Positions 7,454 to 16,172 of a stretch of DNA of 64,000 bases are shown here, piece by piece; within the stretch, counting starts at the first letter, position 1; every line of letters starts with the position of its first letter. Where the stretch lies: NCBI RefSeq assembly GCF_016055025.1, contig NZ_JAECVW010000002.1, one strand, 5' to 3'. This DNA comes from Thermoactinomyces intermedius. GTDB lineage: Bacteria; Bacillota; Bacilli; Thermoactinomycetales; Thermoactinomycetaceae. The notes under the pieces were generated by a model. It searched no databases. It worked only from the letters and a program-made list of their open reading frames with translations, and was not told where the DNA came from. Position numbers and translations under genes: made by a program.

Positions 7454-8344
7454 TTATCGACTGGATGTAAGGCGTGCATGAATCCACCGCCCCAACCAAC
7501 GGGCAAGCAGATTGAAAATCAAAACAGCGATCACCAGCAAAGCAGAAGCCCCGGCAGCCACTTCCTTGGCATCAGGAATGATCCCTTCGGCATTGACTTT
7601 CCAAATATGAACCGCCAGCGTTGATGCCGGACGGAACGGATTGATCGGTGAAGCCGGTGAGGTGACATCCCAATGGGTAAAATCCAGCGGAGGCGAAGTC
7701 ATTCCCGCGGTAAACAACAAAGCGGCGGCTTCCCCAAACACACGGCCCGAGGCCAAAATGGTCCCGGTGATGATCCCCGGCAATGCAGCAGGAAGCAACA
7801 CTCTGCAAATCGTTTGCCAATGCGTCACTCCGAGAGCCAGACTGGCTTCCTTCTGCTCCCGGGGAACCGAGGCCAAAGACTGTTCCACAATCCGCACCAT
7901 CAAAGGCAGGTTAAAGACGGACAAAGCCAGCGCCCCCGCCAGAAGCGAATATCCCCATCCGGTGTATTGGACAAACACCAACAAGCCGAAAAGACCGACC
8001 ACAATCGAAGGAAGGGAAGACAACACTTCGATACTCAGGCGTATGAAACCGGTCAGTTTGCCGGGTTTGGCATACTCCGCCATGTAAATGCCGCCACCCA
8101 GCCCCAACGGGATGGTGATCAACATCGTCAACACCAGAAGATAAAAGGAATTGAACAACTGCGGCCCGACACCTCCGCCACCGGTCAAAACCGAACCCGG
8201 CGCTTCGGTGATAAACGCCCAATCCACCACTTTCAAACCGCGCATCAATATAAAACCGATCAGTCCGAGCAACATTCCGACGATCAAAACGGCGATCGCA
8301 TAAAAGATCGCGGTTGCGATCCGGTCGGTAACTTTTGCGTTCAT
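7454..8344 (-). CDS. pstA: Phosphate ABC transporter permease PstA
   Basis: Inner-membrane subunit that forms the phosphate channel with PstC. Six membrane helices are predictable. The permease loop reads EASLALGVTHWQTICRVLLP, the EAA motif that docks with PstB, and FGEAAALLFTAG follows as in other PstA proteins. At 296 residues it has normal length. The ATG at 8344 is one base after the pstC stop, so translation is probably coupled. Confidence 0.94.
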   Translation of the reverse strand: MNAKVTDRIATAIFYAIAVLIVGMLLGLIGFILMRGLKVVDWAFITEAPGSVLTGGGGVGPQLFNSFYLLVLTMLITIPLGLGGGIYMAEYAKPGKLTGFIRLSIEVLSSLPSIVVGLFGLLVFVQYTGWGYSLLAGALALSVFNLPLMVRIVEQSLASVPREQKEASLALGVTHWQTICRVLLPAALPGIITGTILASGRVFGEAAALLFTAGMTSPPLDFTHWDVTSPASPINPFRPASTLAVHIWKVNAEGIIPDAKEVAAGASALLVIAVLIFNLLARWLGRWIHARLTSSR

Positions 8345-8345
8345 G

Positions 8346-9284
8346 TCAATCTTCTCTCCTTCGGGAAATAAAACGGATCAAAAAAATAAAAATCAGGGTC
8401 ATGAGAAGCAAAATCAGTGCCATCGACCACAGCACATCATGTTCGGTTGTTCCTTGGACGGTATTTCCCATGTTTAAAGTGATCACACTGGTCAGGGTGC
8501 TGATGGGGGTGGTGAAGCTGACCGGCAAATTGGGGGCATTTCCGATCACCATTTGGACCGCCAAGGCTTCCCCGAACGCCCGGGCCATTCCCAAAACCAC
8601 TCCGGTCATCAATCCGGGCATCGCCGAACGAACCACCAGCCGGGAAATGGTTTGCCAGCGGGTGGCCCCCAGTGCATAAGAGCCTTCCCGAACCATTTTG
8701 GGGACGGCTTGAATGGCATCTGCCCCGACACTGATGATGGTGGGCAAAATCATCACGGCCAAAACCAGCATTCCGGATAACAAGCCGAATCCCAAACCGC
8801 CGGCCACGCTGCGTATCCATGGAACAATGACCGTCAGGCCGATGAATCCGTAAACGACAGACGGAATTCCCACCAACATTTCAGTGACCGGCTGCAAAAT
8901 TTTCCTCCCCCAACCCGGCGCAATTTCCGTCATAAAGATGGCTGCACCGATCCCGAGCGGGGCACTGATGATCACCGCACCCGCGGCAACCGCCAGCGAA
9001 CCGGCCACAAAAGTAAGCACTCCGTAAAAAGGGCCGCCTTGCTCCGGTGAAATGGCGGGACCCCATTGCAATGAAAAAAATTCAGACAAGGTGATTTCGT
9101 TTCGGAAAAACGGGGCAATTCCTTTGGAAGCAATAAACCAGATGAGCGAAAATAAGGTCACGATTAAAATCCACGCACAAAGAAGCGTGATGATTTTTCC
9201 TCGTTTTTCAATTCTCAACATTTTCCGTTCGGGCTGAATCAGTTCTTCTTTCAGCGAACGGTTTGCGGAAGCAACTTGTTCCAT
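8346..9284 (-). CDS. pstC: Phosphate ABC transporter permease PstC
   Basis: Inner-membrane channel subunit, partner of PstA. The N terminus is a 25-residue hydrophilic tail followed by helix 1 (GKIITLLCAWILIVTLFSLI). The EAA loop reads REGSYALGATRWQTISRLVV, and ARAFGEALAVQMVIGN is typical of PstC. The ATG at 9284 has AAGGAGA six bases upstream. It follows pstS by about 70 bases and overlaps almost directly with pstA. Confidence 0.94.
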   Translation of the reverse strand: MEQVASANRSLKEELIQPERKMLRIEKRGKIITLLCAWILIVTLFSLIWFIASKGIAPFFRNEITLSEFFSLQWGPAISPEQGGPFYGVLTFVAGSLAVAAGAVIISAPLGIGAAIFMTEIAPGWGRKILQPVTEMLVGIPSVVYGFIGLTVIVPWIRSVAGGLGFGLLSGMLVLAVMILPTIISVGADAIQAVPKMVREGSYALGATRWQTISRLVVRSAMPGLMTGVVLGMARAFGEALAVQMVIGNAPNLPVSFTTPISTLTSVITLNMGNTVQGTTEHDVLWSMALILLLMTLIFIFLIRFISRRRED

Positions 9285-9355
9285 CTTCCATCTCCTTCCT
9301 GTCCAATGAAAGGGACAGAGTTTGCAAACCCCTGTCCCGTCAGGATGCCGGAAAT

Positions 9356-10258
9356 TTATGATTGGATCGGTGTCACCTTGCCTTCAACGTCCCGCTCCAC
9401 CTTCATTTCGCTGATGGGGATATACCCCAGTTTTTTCACCAATCCGTTTTGCACTTCATCGGACTGGATATATTGGATGAAAGCTTCTTCCAACTCTTTG
9501 TTTTTGCCGTTTTTATGGGTGTACATGTGTTCATACGCCCAGATTTTCCATTGATTGGTGTACACATTTTCATTGGTTGGCTCGACACCATCCACTTTCA
9601 ATGCCCGCACCGAATCATCCACGTAAGAGAAGGCGAGATATCCGATGGCTCCGGGCGTTTCCGAGACGATTTTGCGAACCGTTCCGGATGATTCTTCCTC
9701 AATGCCGCCTTCACCGCGGAATTCCTGATTTTCGTTTAATCCGTATTTGGTGAAGGCCGCCCGTGTCCCGGAGCTGGCCGGACGGTTCACCAGGACAATC
9801 GGCTGATCTTTTCCGCCAAGCTCTTTCCAGTTTTTGATTTTGCCTGTGAAAATATCAATCAGTTGTTGCCGGGTCACATCACCGACCCCGATATCCGGAT
9901 GGACAACCGGTGCAATCCCGACAACGAACACTTTATGATCAACGACTTGATTGGGATCGATTTTTTCTTTTTCTTCAGCGAAGACATCGGAATTTCCGAT
10001 ATCGGCCGTATCATTCATGACCGCACTGAATCCCGCTCCGCTTCCACCGCCCTGAACATTGACTTGCACGCCGGGATTCTTGGCGGTAAAGGCATTGCCC
10101 GCTTCATCGACGAGCGGTTGCATGGCGGTGGAACCCACCACGGTCAACGTGCCGGACAACTGTCCGTTGCCCTCGCCTTGGCCGTTGCCTCCACAACCGG
10201 TCAAAGTTCCGAGGGCGAAAAGCAAAACACCTGCAAGTAAAAATCCTTTTTTCAGCAT
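9356..10258 (-). CDS. pstS: Phosphate-binding lipoprotein PstS
   Basis: Extracellular membrane-anchored receptor that captures phosphate for PstCAB. Signal peptide with lipobox LTGC (LLFALGTLTGC), then a Gly/Gln-rich linker. Phosphate-binding segments are visible: VVGSTAMQPLV, GGGSGAGFSAV, IGNSD and NRPASSGTRAAF. The ATG at 10258 (MLKKGFLLAG) is chosen because AGGGGGA lies eight bases upstream; a frame extending to 10300 lacks this. First gene of the operon, behind a PhoP box, so strong induction under phosphate starvation is expected. Confidence 0.95.
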   Translation of the reverse strand: MLKKGFLLAGVLLFALGTLTGCGGNGQGEGNGQLSGTLTVVGSTAMQPLVDEAGNAFTAKNPGVQVNVQGGGSGAGFSAVMNDTADIGNSDVFAEEKEKIDPNQVVDHKVFVVGIAPVVHPDIGVGDVTRQQLIDIFTGKIKNWKELGGKDQPIVLVNRPASSGTRAAFTKYGLNENQEFRGEGGIEEESSGTVRKIVSETPGAIGYLAFSYVDDSVRALKVDGVEPTNENVYTNQWKIWAYEHMYTHKNGKNKELEEAFIQYIQSDEVQNGLVKKLGYIPISEMKVERDVEGKVTPIQS

Positions 10259-10334
10259 GGTAAAAGTCCCCCTACCGTCAGGAATGATTCCGTTTAACAC
10301 TTTGAACTTTAATCTTTTTCTTTTATATACAAAT

Positions 10335-10376
10335 AAAACAGCTGTTAAGATTCTGTTAATCTCTCACAGCTGTTTT
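10335..10376 (-). terminator. Terminator hairpin after phoR, overlapping the pstS promoter region
   Basis: On the minus strand AAAACAGCTGT and ACAGCTGTTTT form an 11-base stem; inside it AGATT/AATCT forms a second small stem. It begins right after the phoR stop and ends in TTTTATTT. Its inner part contains the PhoP box. Confidence 0.7.
10343..10359 (-). promoter_or_regulatory. PhoP box upstream of pstS
   Basis: On the minus strand two TTAACA hexamers (10354-10359 and 10343-10348) are spaced by exactly five bases, the PhoP direct-repeat arrangement known from Bacillus. A -10-like TATATA follows about 20 bases downstream. It fits activation of pstS by PhoP~P. Confidence 0.72.
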
Positions 10377-10379
10377 GAT

Positions 10380-12131
10380 TCACACGATTTCGTCCTCCTT
10401 CAGGTGCAGGGGAAAAGTCAACCGGAATGTCGTGCCTTGTCCCACCTGGCTTTCCACATCAATCTTCCCTTGGTGCACTTCCACCAAATGTTTCACAATG
10501 GCCAATCCCAGCCCGGTGCCTCCCGAATCGCGGGATCTGGCTTTGTCCACCCGGTAAAAGCGTTCAAAAATGCGCGGCAAATCTTCGGCCGGAATGCCGA
10601 TTCCCGTATCGCGAACCACAAGCGTCCATTCTTTGTCATCGCCGGTGGCCCGGACGGTGATGCACCCGCCTCGTGGAGTGTAGTTCATGGCATTGGAAAG
10701 CAGATTCAACAAAATTTGCCTGAACCGGTCCTGATCCACTTCCACCTCAAAAGGTTTCGGAATTTCCATGGAAAAGGAAAGCCCTTTGCTGAAGATCCGG
10801 TCTTTGACCGTCTTGCTCACATTTTCAAGCAGGTTTTTAACCGGAACCTGCTCCAATTTCAAAATCATCCTTTTTGATTCGATTTGCGTCAATTCCAGCA
10901 AATCGCCAATCAGCCGTTCCAACCGCAAACTCTCTCCATGAATAATCCCAAGAAATTCCCGGCATGTTTCCTGATCGGACATCGCTCCATCCAACAATGT
11001 TTCGGCAAATCCCCGGATGGAAGTGATCGGTGTTTTCAATTCATGGGACACATTGGCCACAAAATCTTTGCGCAATTGTTCCAGACGCCGGATGGCGGTC
11101 AAATCATGAAAAACCACTACCACGCCGACTCCGTTTTTTTCCACCCACATCGGTGCCAGGTTGGCTTCCAGCATCTTTTCTTCCGGATAGTACAAATGGA
11201 TTTCTTTACGGATTCGCATGTTTTTTTCGGCACATTCGGTAATGAGCGAGCGAATGTCATAAGGATAAGTTAATTGCTTAAAAGAACGGCCGATCAAATC
11301 ACTTTCGGGAATCCCGAACATCCGCTCAAACGCCCGGTTGGCCAGACTTACTTTGCCGGTAGCATCAATCATGATCAAGCCGCTTTCCATCGATTCGATG
11401 ATGCTGTTTAACCGGCGTTCGTTTTTCCGGATCATTTCCATCTGTTTTTGCAAACTGTGGGACATCCGGTTGATCGCTTGCCCCAAATGCGCCATCTCAT
11501 CCCCGCTTTCATGCCGGACCCGGCGATGAAAATTTTTGCGGGCAATGTCGACCGCCACTTGGGTGATTTCTTCCAACGGACGGGTGACTCCGCTGGCAAT
11601 GCGGGAACTGAAAAAAGCGGCCAAAGCATAAGCAATCAAAAGTCCCAACACCAGGGAAACCCACACTTGGTGCAGTGACTGATTCACAACTTTGATATCC
11701 AAAGACAGCCGGATTGCCCCGACCACTTCTTTTCCTTTTTGAACCGGAACGGCAGCATGCAAATAATCATCCCGGATCGCGGTTCGCACACCCCCGTCTT
11801 TCCCGCTTGCCAATGCATTTTTCACTTCGGGAAATTGCGGCCCTGTTTTTGAATCCAATGACGCTTTGCCAAGCGGCCTGCCATGGACGTCAAAGAAATC
11901 GACGTGCACTCCCAACGTCCGCTCATACAACTCTTTTTGCTTCTTCAATGCTTGCTGATCCGTCCATTGCACGGTTTCAGCCAGCACTTTGCTTTCTTTT
12001 TCCAAGCGGTCGGTTAATGAATCCAAATAGGAAGATCGGAGCAGCAAAGCCACAAAAACCCCGGTTCCCAGCACGGAGCACCCGATCAAAATCAAAAAAG
12101 ACCATGTGATTTTCGCTCTCAGTGATCTCAT
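10380..12131 (-). CDS. phoR: Phosphate-starvation sensor histidine kinase PhoR
   Basis: Membrane sensor kinase that phosphorylates PhoP. Order: helix 1 (about residues 10-31), an extracytoplasmic PDC-like sensor (35-155), helix 2 (about 157-176), HAMP (to 235), PAS (240-345), HisKA with phospho-acceptor His363 in ANVSHELKTP, and a HATPase domain with LLNLLSNAMNYTP, VRDTGIGIP and GGTGLGLAIV. At 583 residues it matches Bacillus PhoR. The start codon overlaps the phoP stop (ATGA), so the two are co-translated. With PhoU broken nearby, the usual negative input from Pst may be missing. Confidence 0.94.
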   Translation of the reverse strand: MRSLRAKITWSFLILIGCSVLGTGVFVALLLRSSYLDSLTDRLEKESKVLAETVQWTDQQALKKQKELYERTLGVHVDFFDVHGRPLGKASLDSKTGPQFPEVKNALASGKDGGVRTAIRDDYLHAAVPVQKGKEVVGAIRLSLDIKVVNQSLHQVWVSLVLGLLIAYALAAFFSSRIASGVTRPLEEITQVAVDIARKNFHRRVRHESGDEMAHLGQAINRMSHSLQKQMEMIRKNERRLNSIIESMESGLIMIDATGKVSLANRAFERMFGIPESDLIGRSFKQLTYPYDIRSLITECAEKNMRIRKEIHLYYPEEKMLEANLAPMWVEKNGVGVVVVFHDLTAIRRLEQLRKDFVANVSHELKTPITSIRGFAETLLDGAMSDQETCREFLGIIHGESLRLERLIGDLLELTQIESKRMILKLEQVPVKNLLENVSKTVKDRIFSKGLSFSMEIPKPFEVEVDQDRFRQILLNLLSNAMNYTPRGGCITVRATGDDKEWTLVVRDTGIGIPAEDLPRIFERFYRVDKARSRDSGGTGLGLAIVKHLVEVHQGKIDVESQVGQGTTFRLTFPLHLKEDEIV

Positions 12132-12841
12132 TTTTCTTTGGGCCCTTCAAATTTATATCCGATTCCGCGAACGGTTTTGATATAGACGGGGTTGCGCGAA
12201 TCCGCCTCGATCTTGTCGCGCAAATGGCTGACATGAACATCCACGATCCGGGAATCGCCGACATAATCATAATTCCACACCGCATTGAGCAATTGATCCC
12301 TTGACAGCACTTTTCCACGGTGGCAGGCCAGGTATAAGAGCAACTCAAATTCTTTCGGGGTTAAATCAATTTCCTGGTTATCCCTTAACACCACATATCC
12401 TTCCGGATCGATTTGCAAATTCCCGATCCGCATCACCGACGGGTTCCCGCGTTCCTGCGCTTCCTTTCTCAACACCTCAATCCGGCGGAAAATGGCTTTG
12501 ACACGTGCCAAAAGCTCCCGCGGGCTGAATGGTTTGGTCATATAATCGTCGGCACCGAGCTCAAGCCCCAGCACTTTATCCAGTTCATCCGTTTTGGCCG
12601 TCAGCATCAAAATGGGAATATGCCTTTTCTCCTGCCTGAGCCTGCGGCAGACTTCCAACCCGTCCATTTTGGGCAACATCAAGTCCAACACCACCAGATC
12701 CGGATGAAATTGATCCGCCATCTCCAACGCCATTTCCCCGTCATACGCCACCTCAACCTGATACCCTTCTTTCTTCAGATTGAATTGCACCAACTTCACA
12801 ATGGACGGTTCATCATCCACCACTAGGATTTTTTTGCTCAT
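12128..12841 (-). CDS. phoP: Phosphate response regulator PhoP
   Basis: OmpR-type transcription factor. Receiver domain (1-120) with the acidic pair D9/D10, phospho-acceptor Asp53 (VVLDLMLPKMDG), Thr in LTAK and Lys in KPF; winged-helix domain from about 138 with ELLLYLACHRGKVLSRDQLL and RTVRGIGYKF. An AAGGGGTG site lies eight bases before the ATG at 12841. It is placed between mdh/MaoC and phoR, as in Bacillus relatives, and is expected to bind the box upstream of pstS. Confidence 0.95.
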   Translation of the reverse strand: MSKKILVVDDEPSIVKLVQFNLKKEGYQVEVAYDGEMALEMADQFHPDLVVLDLMLPKMDGLEVCRRLRQEKRHIPILMLTAKTDELDKVLGLELGADDYMTKPFSPRELLARVKAIFRRIEVLRKEAQERGNPSVMRIGNLQIDPEGYVVLRDNQEIDLTPKEFELLLYLACHRGKVLSRDQLLNAVWNYDYVGDSRIVDVHVSHLRDKIEADSRNPVYIKTVRGIGYKFEGPKEK

Positions 12842-12935
12842 TACCGTTCACCCCTTTTATTCTCGTCATGAATTATTCCAAATTATTTCATCTTTTATTT
12901 ACAAAGCAAATCATAACATAACAAAGTTAAGAAAA

Positions 12936-12970
12936 AGTAAAAAAAGCACCTTCCCATAAGAAGGTGCTTT
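12936..12970 (-). terminator. Terminator after the MaoC-like gene
   Basis: On the minus strand an 11-base stem (AAAGCACCTTC/GAAGGTGCTTT) with a six-base loop is followed by seven T. It separates the MaoC-like gene from phoP. Confidence 0.85.
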
Positions 12971-12979
12971 CGTCCTTTA

Positions 12980-13453
12980 TCAAAAATTATCCAACAGATT
13001 GTCCATCATGGGATTTAAGGGTTGCGGCGGCAATACATCGATTTCTCCTTCCGCAATGGTGCGCTCATCGCCGGTGACCCGAACCTGTAAAGTAATGTTC
13101 CGGTCCGCCGGATTCTTGTCCTTCACCGTCAGTGAAAAAGAAATTTCATTTTCCGGGTGAAAGGTTTCAGGAAAAGACAAACGCATCTCTTTCACAACGC
13201 TTCCGGGACCCGGCAGCTCTGAAGAAATCAATGCGGATATCCAACTGACAATGAGTCCGGACGGAACGATCACCTGGCGGTATCTTATCTGAGCCGCATA
13301 ACTTTCTTTCAGGTAAATGGGATTGCAGTCGTCTGCCGCTCCCAGATATGCAAAAATATCACGCAAAATCACCTTTTTCTTGACTTGAATCCCGTCGCCC
13401 ACTTGTATTTCGTTCCAACCTTTTCCTGTGGTCACTAATTTTCCAAAGTCCAA
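12980..13453 (-). CDS. MaoC-like hotdog-fold protein with altered active site
   Basis: The fold is that of MaoC/R-specific enoyl-CoA hydratases. The family motif D-x-N-P-I-H is present as DDCNPIYLKESYA, followed by PSGLIVSWISAL. The catalytic His is replaced by Tyr, so hydratase activity is doubtful. At 157 residues it has the usual single-domain length. Homologues between mdh and phoP are common in Bacillus relatives, suggesting a conserved but undefined role. It has its own terminator. Confidence 0.75.
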   Translation of the reverse strand: MDFGKLVTTGKGWNEIQVGDGIQVKKKVILRDIFAYLGAADDCNPIYLKESYAAQIRYRQVIVPSGLIVSWISALISSELPGPGSVVKEMRLSFPETFHPENEISFSLTVKDKNPADRNITLQVRVTGDERTIAEGEIDVLPPQPLNPMMDNLLDNF

Positions 13454-13638
13454 GCGAACCCCTCCCTATGTATCCGCTTTCATTTTAGCATACTTGAATG
13501 AAAATTCATAGAAAAGCAAAAAGACTTCAAAAAAGACCTATCCATGCCGGCGGGCAGCTTGATGATCTTGTTTATGCCTAGTTTTCCCTGCCGCACCGTT
13601 TTTTCATGCATCCCACCGCCGTTTTTTGGTAAAGAAAA

Positions 13639-13666
13639 TGCCCGGAGCATCGTCCGACTCCGGGCA
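13639..13666 (-). terminator. Terminator after mdh
   Basis: On the minus strand TGCCCGGAG/CTCCGGGCA forms a nine-base stem with a 10-base loop and is followed by TTTTCTTT. It ends the citZ-icd-mdh transcript. Confidence 0.8.
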
Positions 13667-13676
13667 AAGGCGCTTG

Positions 13677-14618
13677 TTATTGCTGTAAAACTTTCATCAC
13701 GCTTTTCACCGATTCCGCCGATTTGTCCAGGGCTTTCTTTTCCTCTTCCGTCAAATCGAGAACGATCACTTTTTCCAAACCGTTTCCGCCCAAAATGGTC
13801 GGCACCCCGAGATACAAATCGTTGTAACCGTACTCGCCTTCCAGATAAGCAACCGCCGGCAAAATGCGTTTTTTGTCTTTCAAAATCGCTTCGGCCATTT
13901 GGACCAGCGAAGCGGCCGGCGCATAATACGCGCTTCCGTTCCCCAGCAAGTTGACGATTTCCCCGCCGCCTTTGCGTGTCCGTTCCACAATGGCATCCAG
14001 ACGGTCTTTGGGAATCAGTTTCTCCAACGGGATGCCGCCTGCATAGGAGTAACGCACCAAAGGCACCATGTCGTCCCCGTGGCCTCCCAAAACAAATCCG
14101 CTGACGTCTTCCACCGACACGTTCAATTCCCGGGCAACAAAAGTGCGGAAACGTGCCGTGTCCAACACGCCGGATTGTCCGATCACACGATGTTTCGGGA
14201 AACCGGAGGTACGGTAAACCTCATAGGTCATTGCATCCACCGGGTTAGTCAACACAATGATGATGCAATCCGGGGAATATTTGACCACTTGTTCCGTCAC
14301 GGAACGGACGACTCCGGCGTTGATGTTGACCAGGTCATCCCGGCTCATTCCCGGTTTGCGCGCCACTCCGGCCGTGATGATCACCAAGTCCGAATCTTTG
14401 GTGTCTTCATAGTTGCTGGTTCCGATGATGTTGGCGTCAAATCCTTGGACAGGACTGGCTTCCAACATGTCCAACGCTTTTCCCTTCGTGGGGTTTTCCG
14501 CTTTTGGGATATCCACAAGTACAACGTCACCCAATTCTTTTTGTGCAAGCATTAATGCTGTTGTACTGCCAGTAAATCCCGCACCGATGACAGAAATTTT
14601 TCTGCGTCGTATGGCCAT
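13677..14618 (-). CDS. mdh: Malate dehydrogenase
   Basis: Interconverts malate and oxaloacetate with NAD in the TCA cycle. Lactate-dehydrogenase-like fold: nucleotide motif VIGAGFTGSTTA, adenine-binding Asp in VLVDI, substrate Arg residues in ARKPGMSRDDL, catalytic Asp/His in GVLDTARFR and VLGGHGDDMVPL. At 313 residues it has normal length. It is third in the citZ-icd-mdh block; the gap to icd is only about 20 bases. Confidence 0.96.
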   Translation of the reverse strand: MAIRRRKISVIGAGFTGSTTALMLAQKELGDVVLVDIPKAENPTKGKALDMLEASPVQGFDANIIGTSNYEDTKDSDLVIITAGVARKPGMSRDDLVNINAGVVRSVTEQVVKYSPDCIIIVLTNPVDAMTYEVYRTSGFPKHRVIGQSGVLDTARFRTFVARELNVSVEDVSGFVLGGHGDDMVPLVRYSYAGGIPLEKLIPKDRLDAIVERTRKGGGEIVNLLGNGSAYYAPAASLVQMAEAILKDKKRILPAVAYLEGEYGYNDLYLGVPTILGGNGLEKVIVLDLTEEEKKALDKSAESVKSVMKVLQQ

Positions 14619-14637
14619 TTGGCATCCTCCTCAAATC

Positions 14638-15933
14638 TTACAAGTTTTGAATCAGGTGGTCTGCAAACTCAGAACATTTGACTTCCGTTGCTCCATCCAT
14701 TAAGCGGGCAAAGTCATACGTAACGGTTTTGTTGCTGATGGTTTTGCTCATGGATTGGTAAATGAGATCCGCTGCTTCTTGCCATCCCAGATGTTCCAGC
14801 ATCAAGACGCCGGACAAGATCACCGAACCCGGGTTGACTTTATCCATTCCGGCATATTTGGGAGCCGTGCCGTGTGTCGCTTCGAAAATGGCGTGCCCGG
14901 TTTTGTAGTTGATGTTGGCTCCCGGCGCAATTCCGATTCCGCCAACTTGTGCCGCCAATGCGTCGGAAATGTAATCCCCGTTCAGGTTTAAGGTGGCGAT
15001 GACATCATATTCGGCAGGACGTGTCAGGATTTGTTGCAAGAAGGCATCTGCAATCACATCTTTTACGATGATTTTTCCTTCCGCTTCGGCTTTGGCTTGC
15101 GCTTCGTTGGCCGCTTCCGTTCCTTTCTCTTCTTTGATGCGGTCATACTCGGCCCAAGTGAACACCTGATCTTTGTAGTCACGCTCGGCTACTTCATAAC
15201 CCCAGTTTTTAAAGGCCCCTTCGGTAAACTTCATGATATTTCCTTTATGTACCAAAGTGACACTTTTCCGTCCATGTTCAATGGCATAATCGATGGCCGC
15301 TTTCACCAAGCGCTCGGTTCCTTCCGAAGAAACCGGTTTGACCCCGATTCCGGCCGTTTCCGGGAAGCGGATTTTTTTCACGCCCATTTCTTCTTGTAAA
15401 AATTGGATGACTTTTTTCACTTCTTCGCTTCCGGCTTCCCACTCGATTCCGGCATAAATATCCTCGGAATTTTCCCGGAAGATGACCATATCCACATCTT
15501 GCGGTTTTTTCACGGGAGAAGGAACGCCTTCAAAATAACGAACCGGACGCAAGCATACATACAAATCCAATTCTTGTCGCAAAGCCACGTTCAATGAACG
15601 GATTCCGCCACCCACGGGTGTGGTCAACGGGCCTTTAATGGCAACCAAATATTCACGAATGGCCGTCAACGTGTCTTCCGGCAACCACTCTCCCCATTGG
15701 TTGTAAGCTTTTTCGCCGGCATACACTTCATACCAGGCAATTTCTTTTTTTCCTTGATATGCTTTTTCAACCGCGGCATCCAAAACCCGTTTGGCCGCCG
15801 CCCAGATATCGGGACCGGTTCCGTCACCTTCAATGAAAGGAATAATCGGATTGTCGGGGACTTGAAGCTTTCCGTTTTGTACTTTAATGGGTTCACCTTT
15901 CGTTGGCGCTTCTAACTGTTTAAACAATGCCAT
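14638..15933 (-). CDS. icd: Isocitrate dehydrogenase (NADP)
   Basis: Oxidative decarboxylation of isocitrate to 2-oxoglutarate. Signatures: IPFIEGDGTGPDIW, substrate loop GGGIRSLNVALRQELDLYVCLRPV, FRENSEDIYAGIEW (with the Ser that E. coli phosphorylates), and C-terminal LNLNGDYISDALAAQVGGIGIAPGAN plus ATHGTAPKYAG. 431 residues, like Bacillus Icd. It lies between citZ and mdh, with a GC-rich hairpin in the 239-base gap to citZ. Confidence 0.96.
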   Translation of the reverse strand: MALFKQLEAPTKGEPIKVQNGKLQVPDNPIIPFIEGDGTGPDIWAAAKRVLDAAVEKAYQGKKEIAWYEVYAGEKAYNQWGEWLPEDTLTAIREYLVAIKGPLTTPVGGGIRSLNVALRQELDLYVCLRPVRYFEGVPSPVKKPQDVDMVIFRENSEDIYAGIEWEAGSEEVKKVIQFLQEEMGVKKIRFPETAGIGVKPVSSEGTERLVKAAIDYAIEHGRKSVTLVHKGNIMKFTEGAFKNWGYEVAERDYKDQVFTWAEYDRIKEEKGTEAANEAQAKAEAEGKIIVKDVIADAFLQQILTRPAEYDVIATLNLNGDYISDALAAQVGGIGIAPGANINYKTGHAIFEATHGTAPKYAGMDKVNPGSVILSGVLMLEHLGWQEAADLIYQSMSKTISNKTVTYDFARLMDGATEVKCSEFADHLIQNL

Positions 15934-16112
15934 CTTTCACACTCCTTTACAATAATCCGAAAAGGGACAGGAGAAAATGGCCCGTCCTGCCCGAACATCC
16001 CACTGAACAGGTGCTGGCAAGCATCGATTCAGAGAAAAACCGGCCACCCGTCCGCCTTCACCATTTTATTTTAACAAAATTCAGTGGATCTTGCGAGGTG
16101 GGGAGGTCCTGC

Positions 16113-16145
16113 CCCATCCCGCCATCCGCATTCACGGGATGGGGA
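16113..16145 (-). other. GC-rich intercistronic hairpin between citZ and icd
   Basis: CCCCATCCCG and CGGGATGGGG form a perfect 10-base stem with a 13-base loop, about 30 bases after the citZ stop. There is no T run, so it is more likely a stabilising or attenuating structure than a full terminator. It would let citZ and icd-mdh differ in message level. Confidence 0.55.
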
Positions 16146-16172
16146 TGATGCCGGAATGAATAGAAATGCCTT

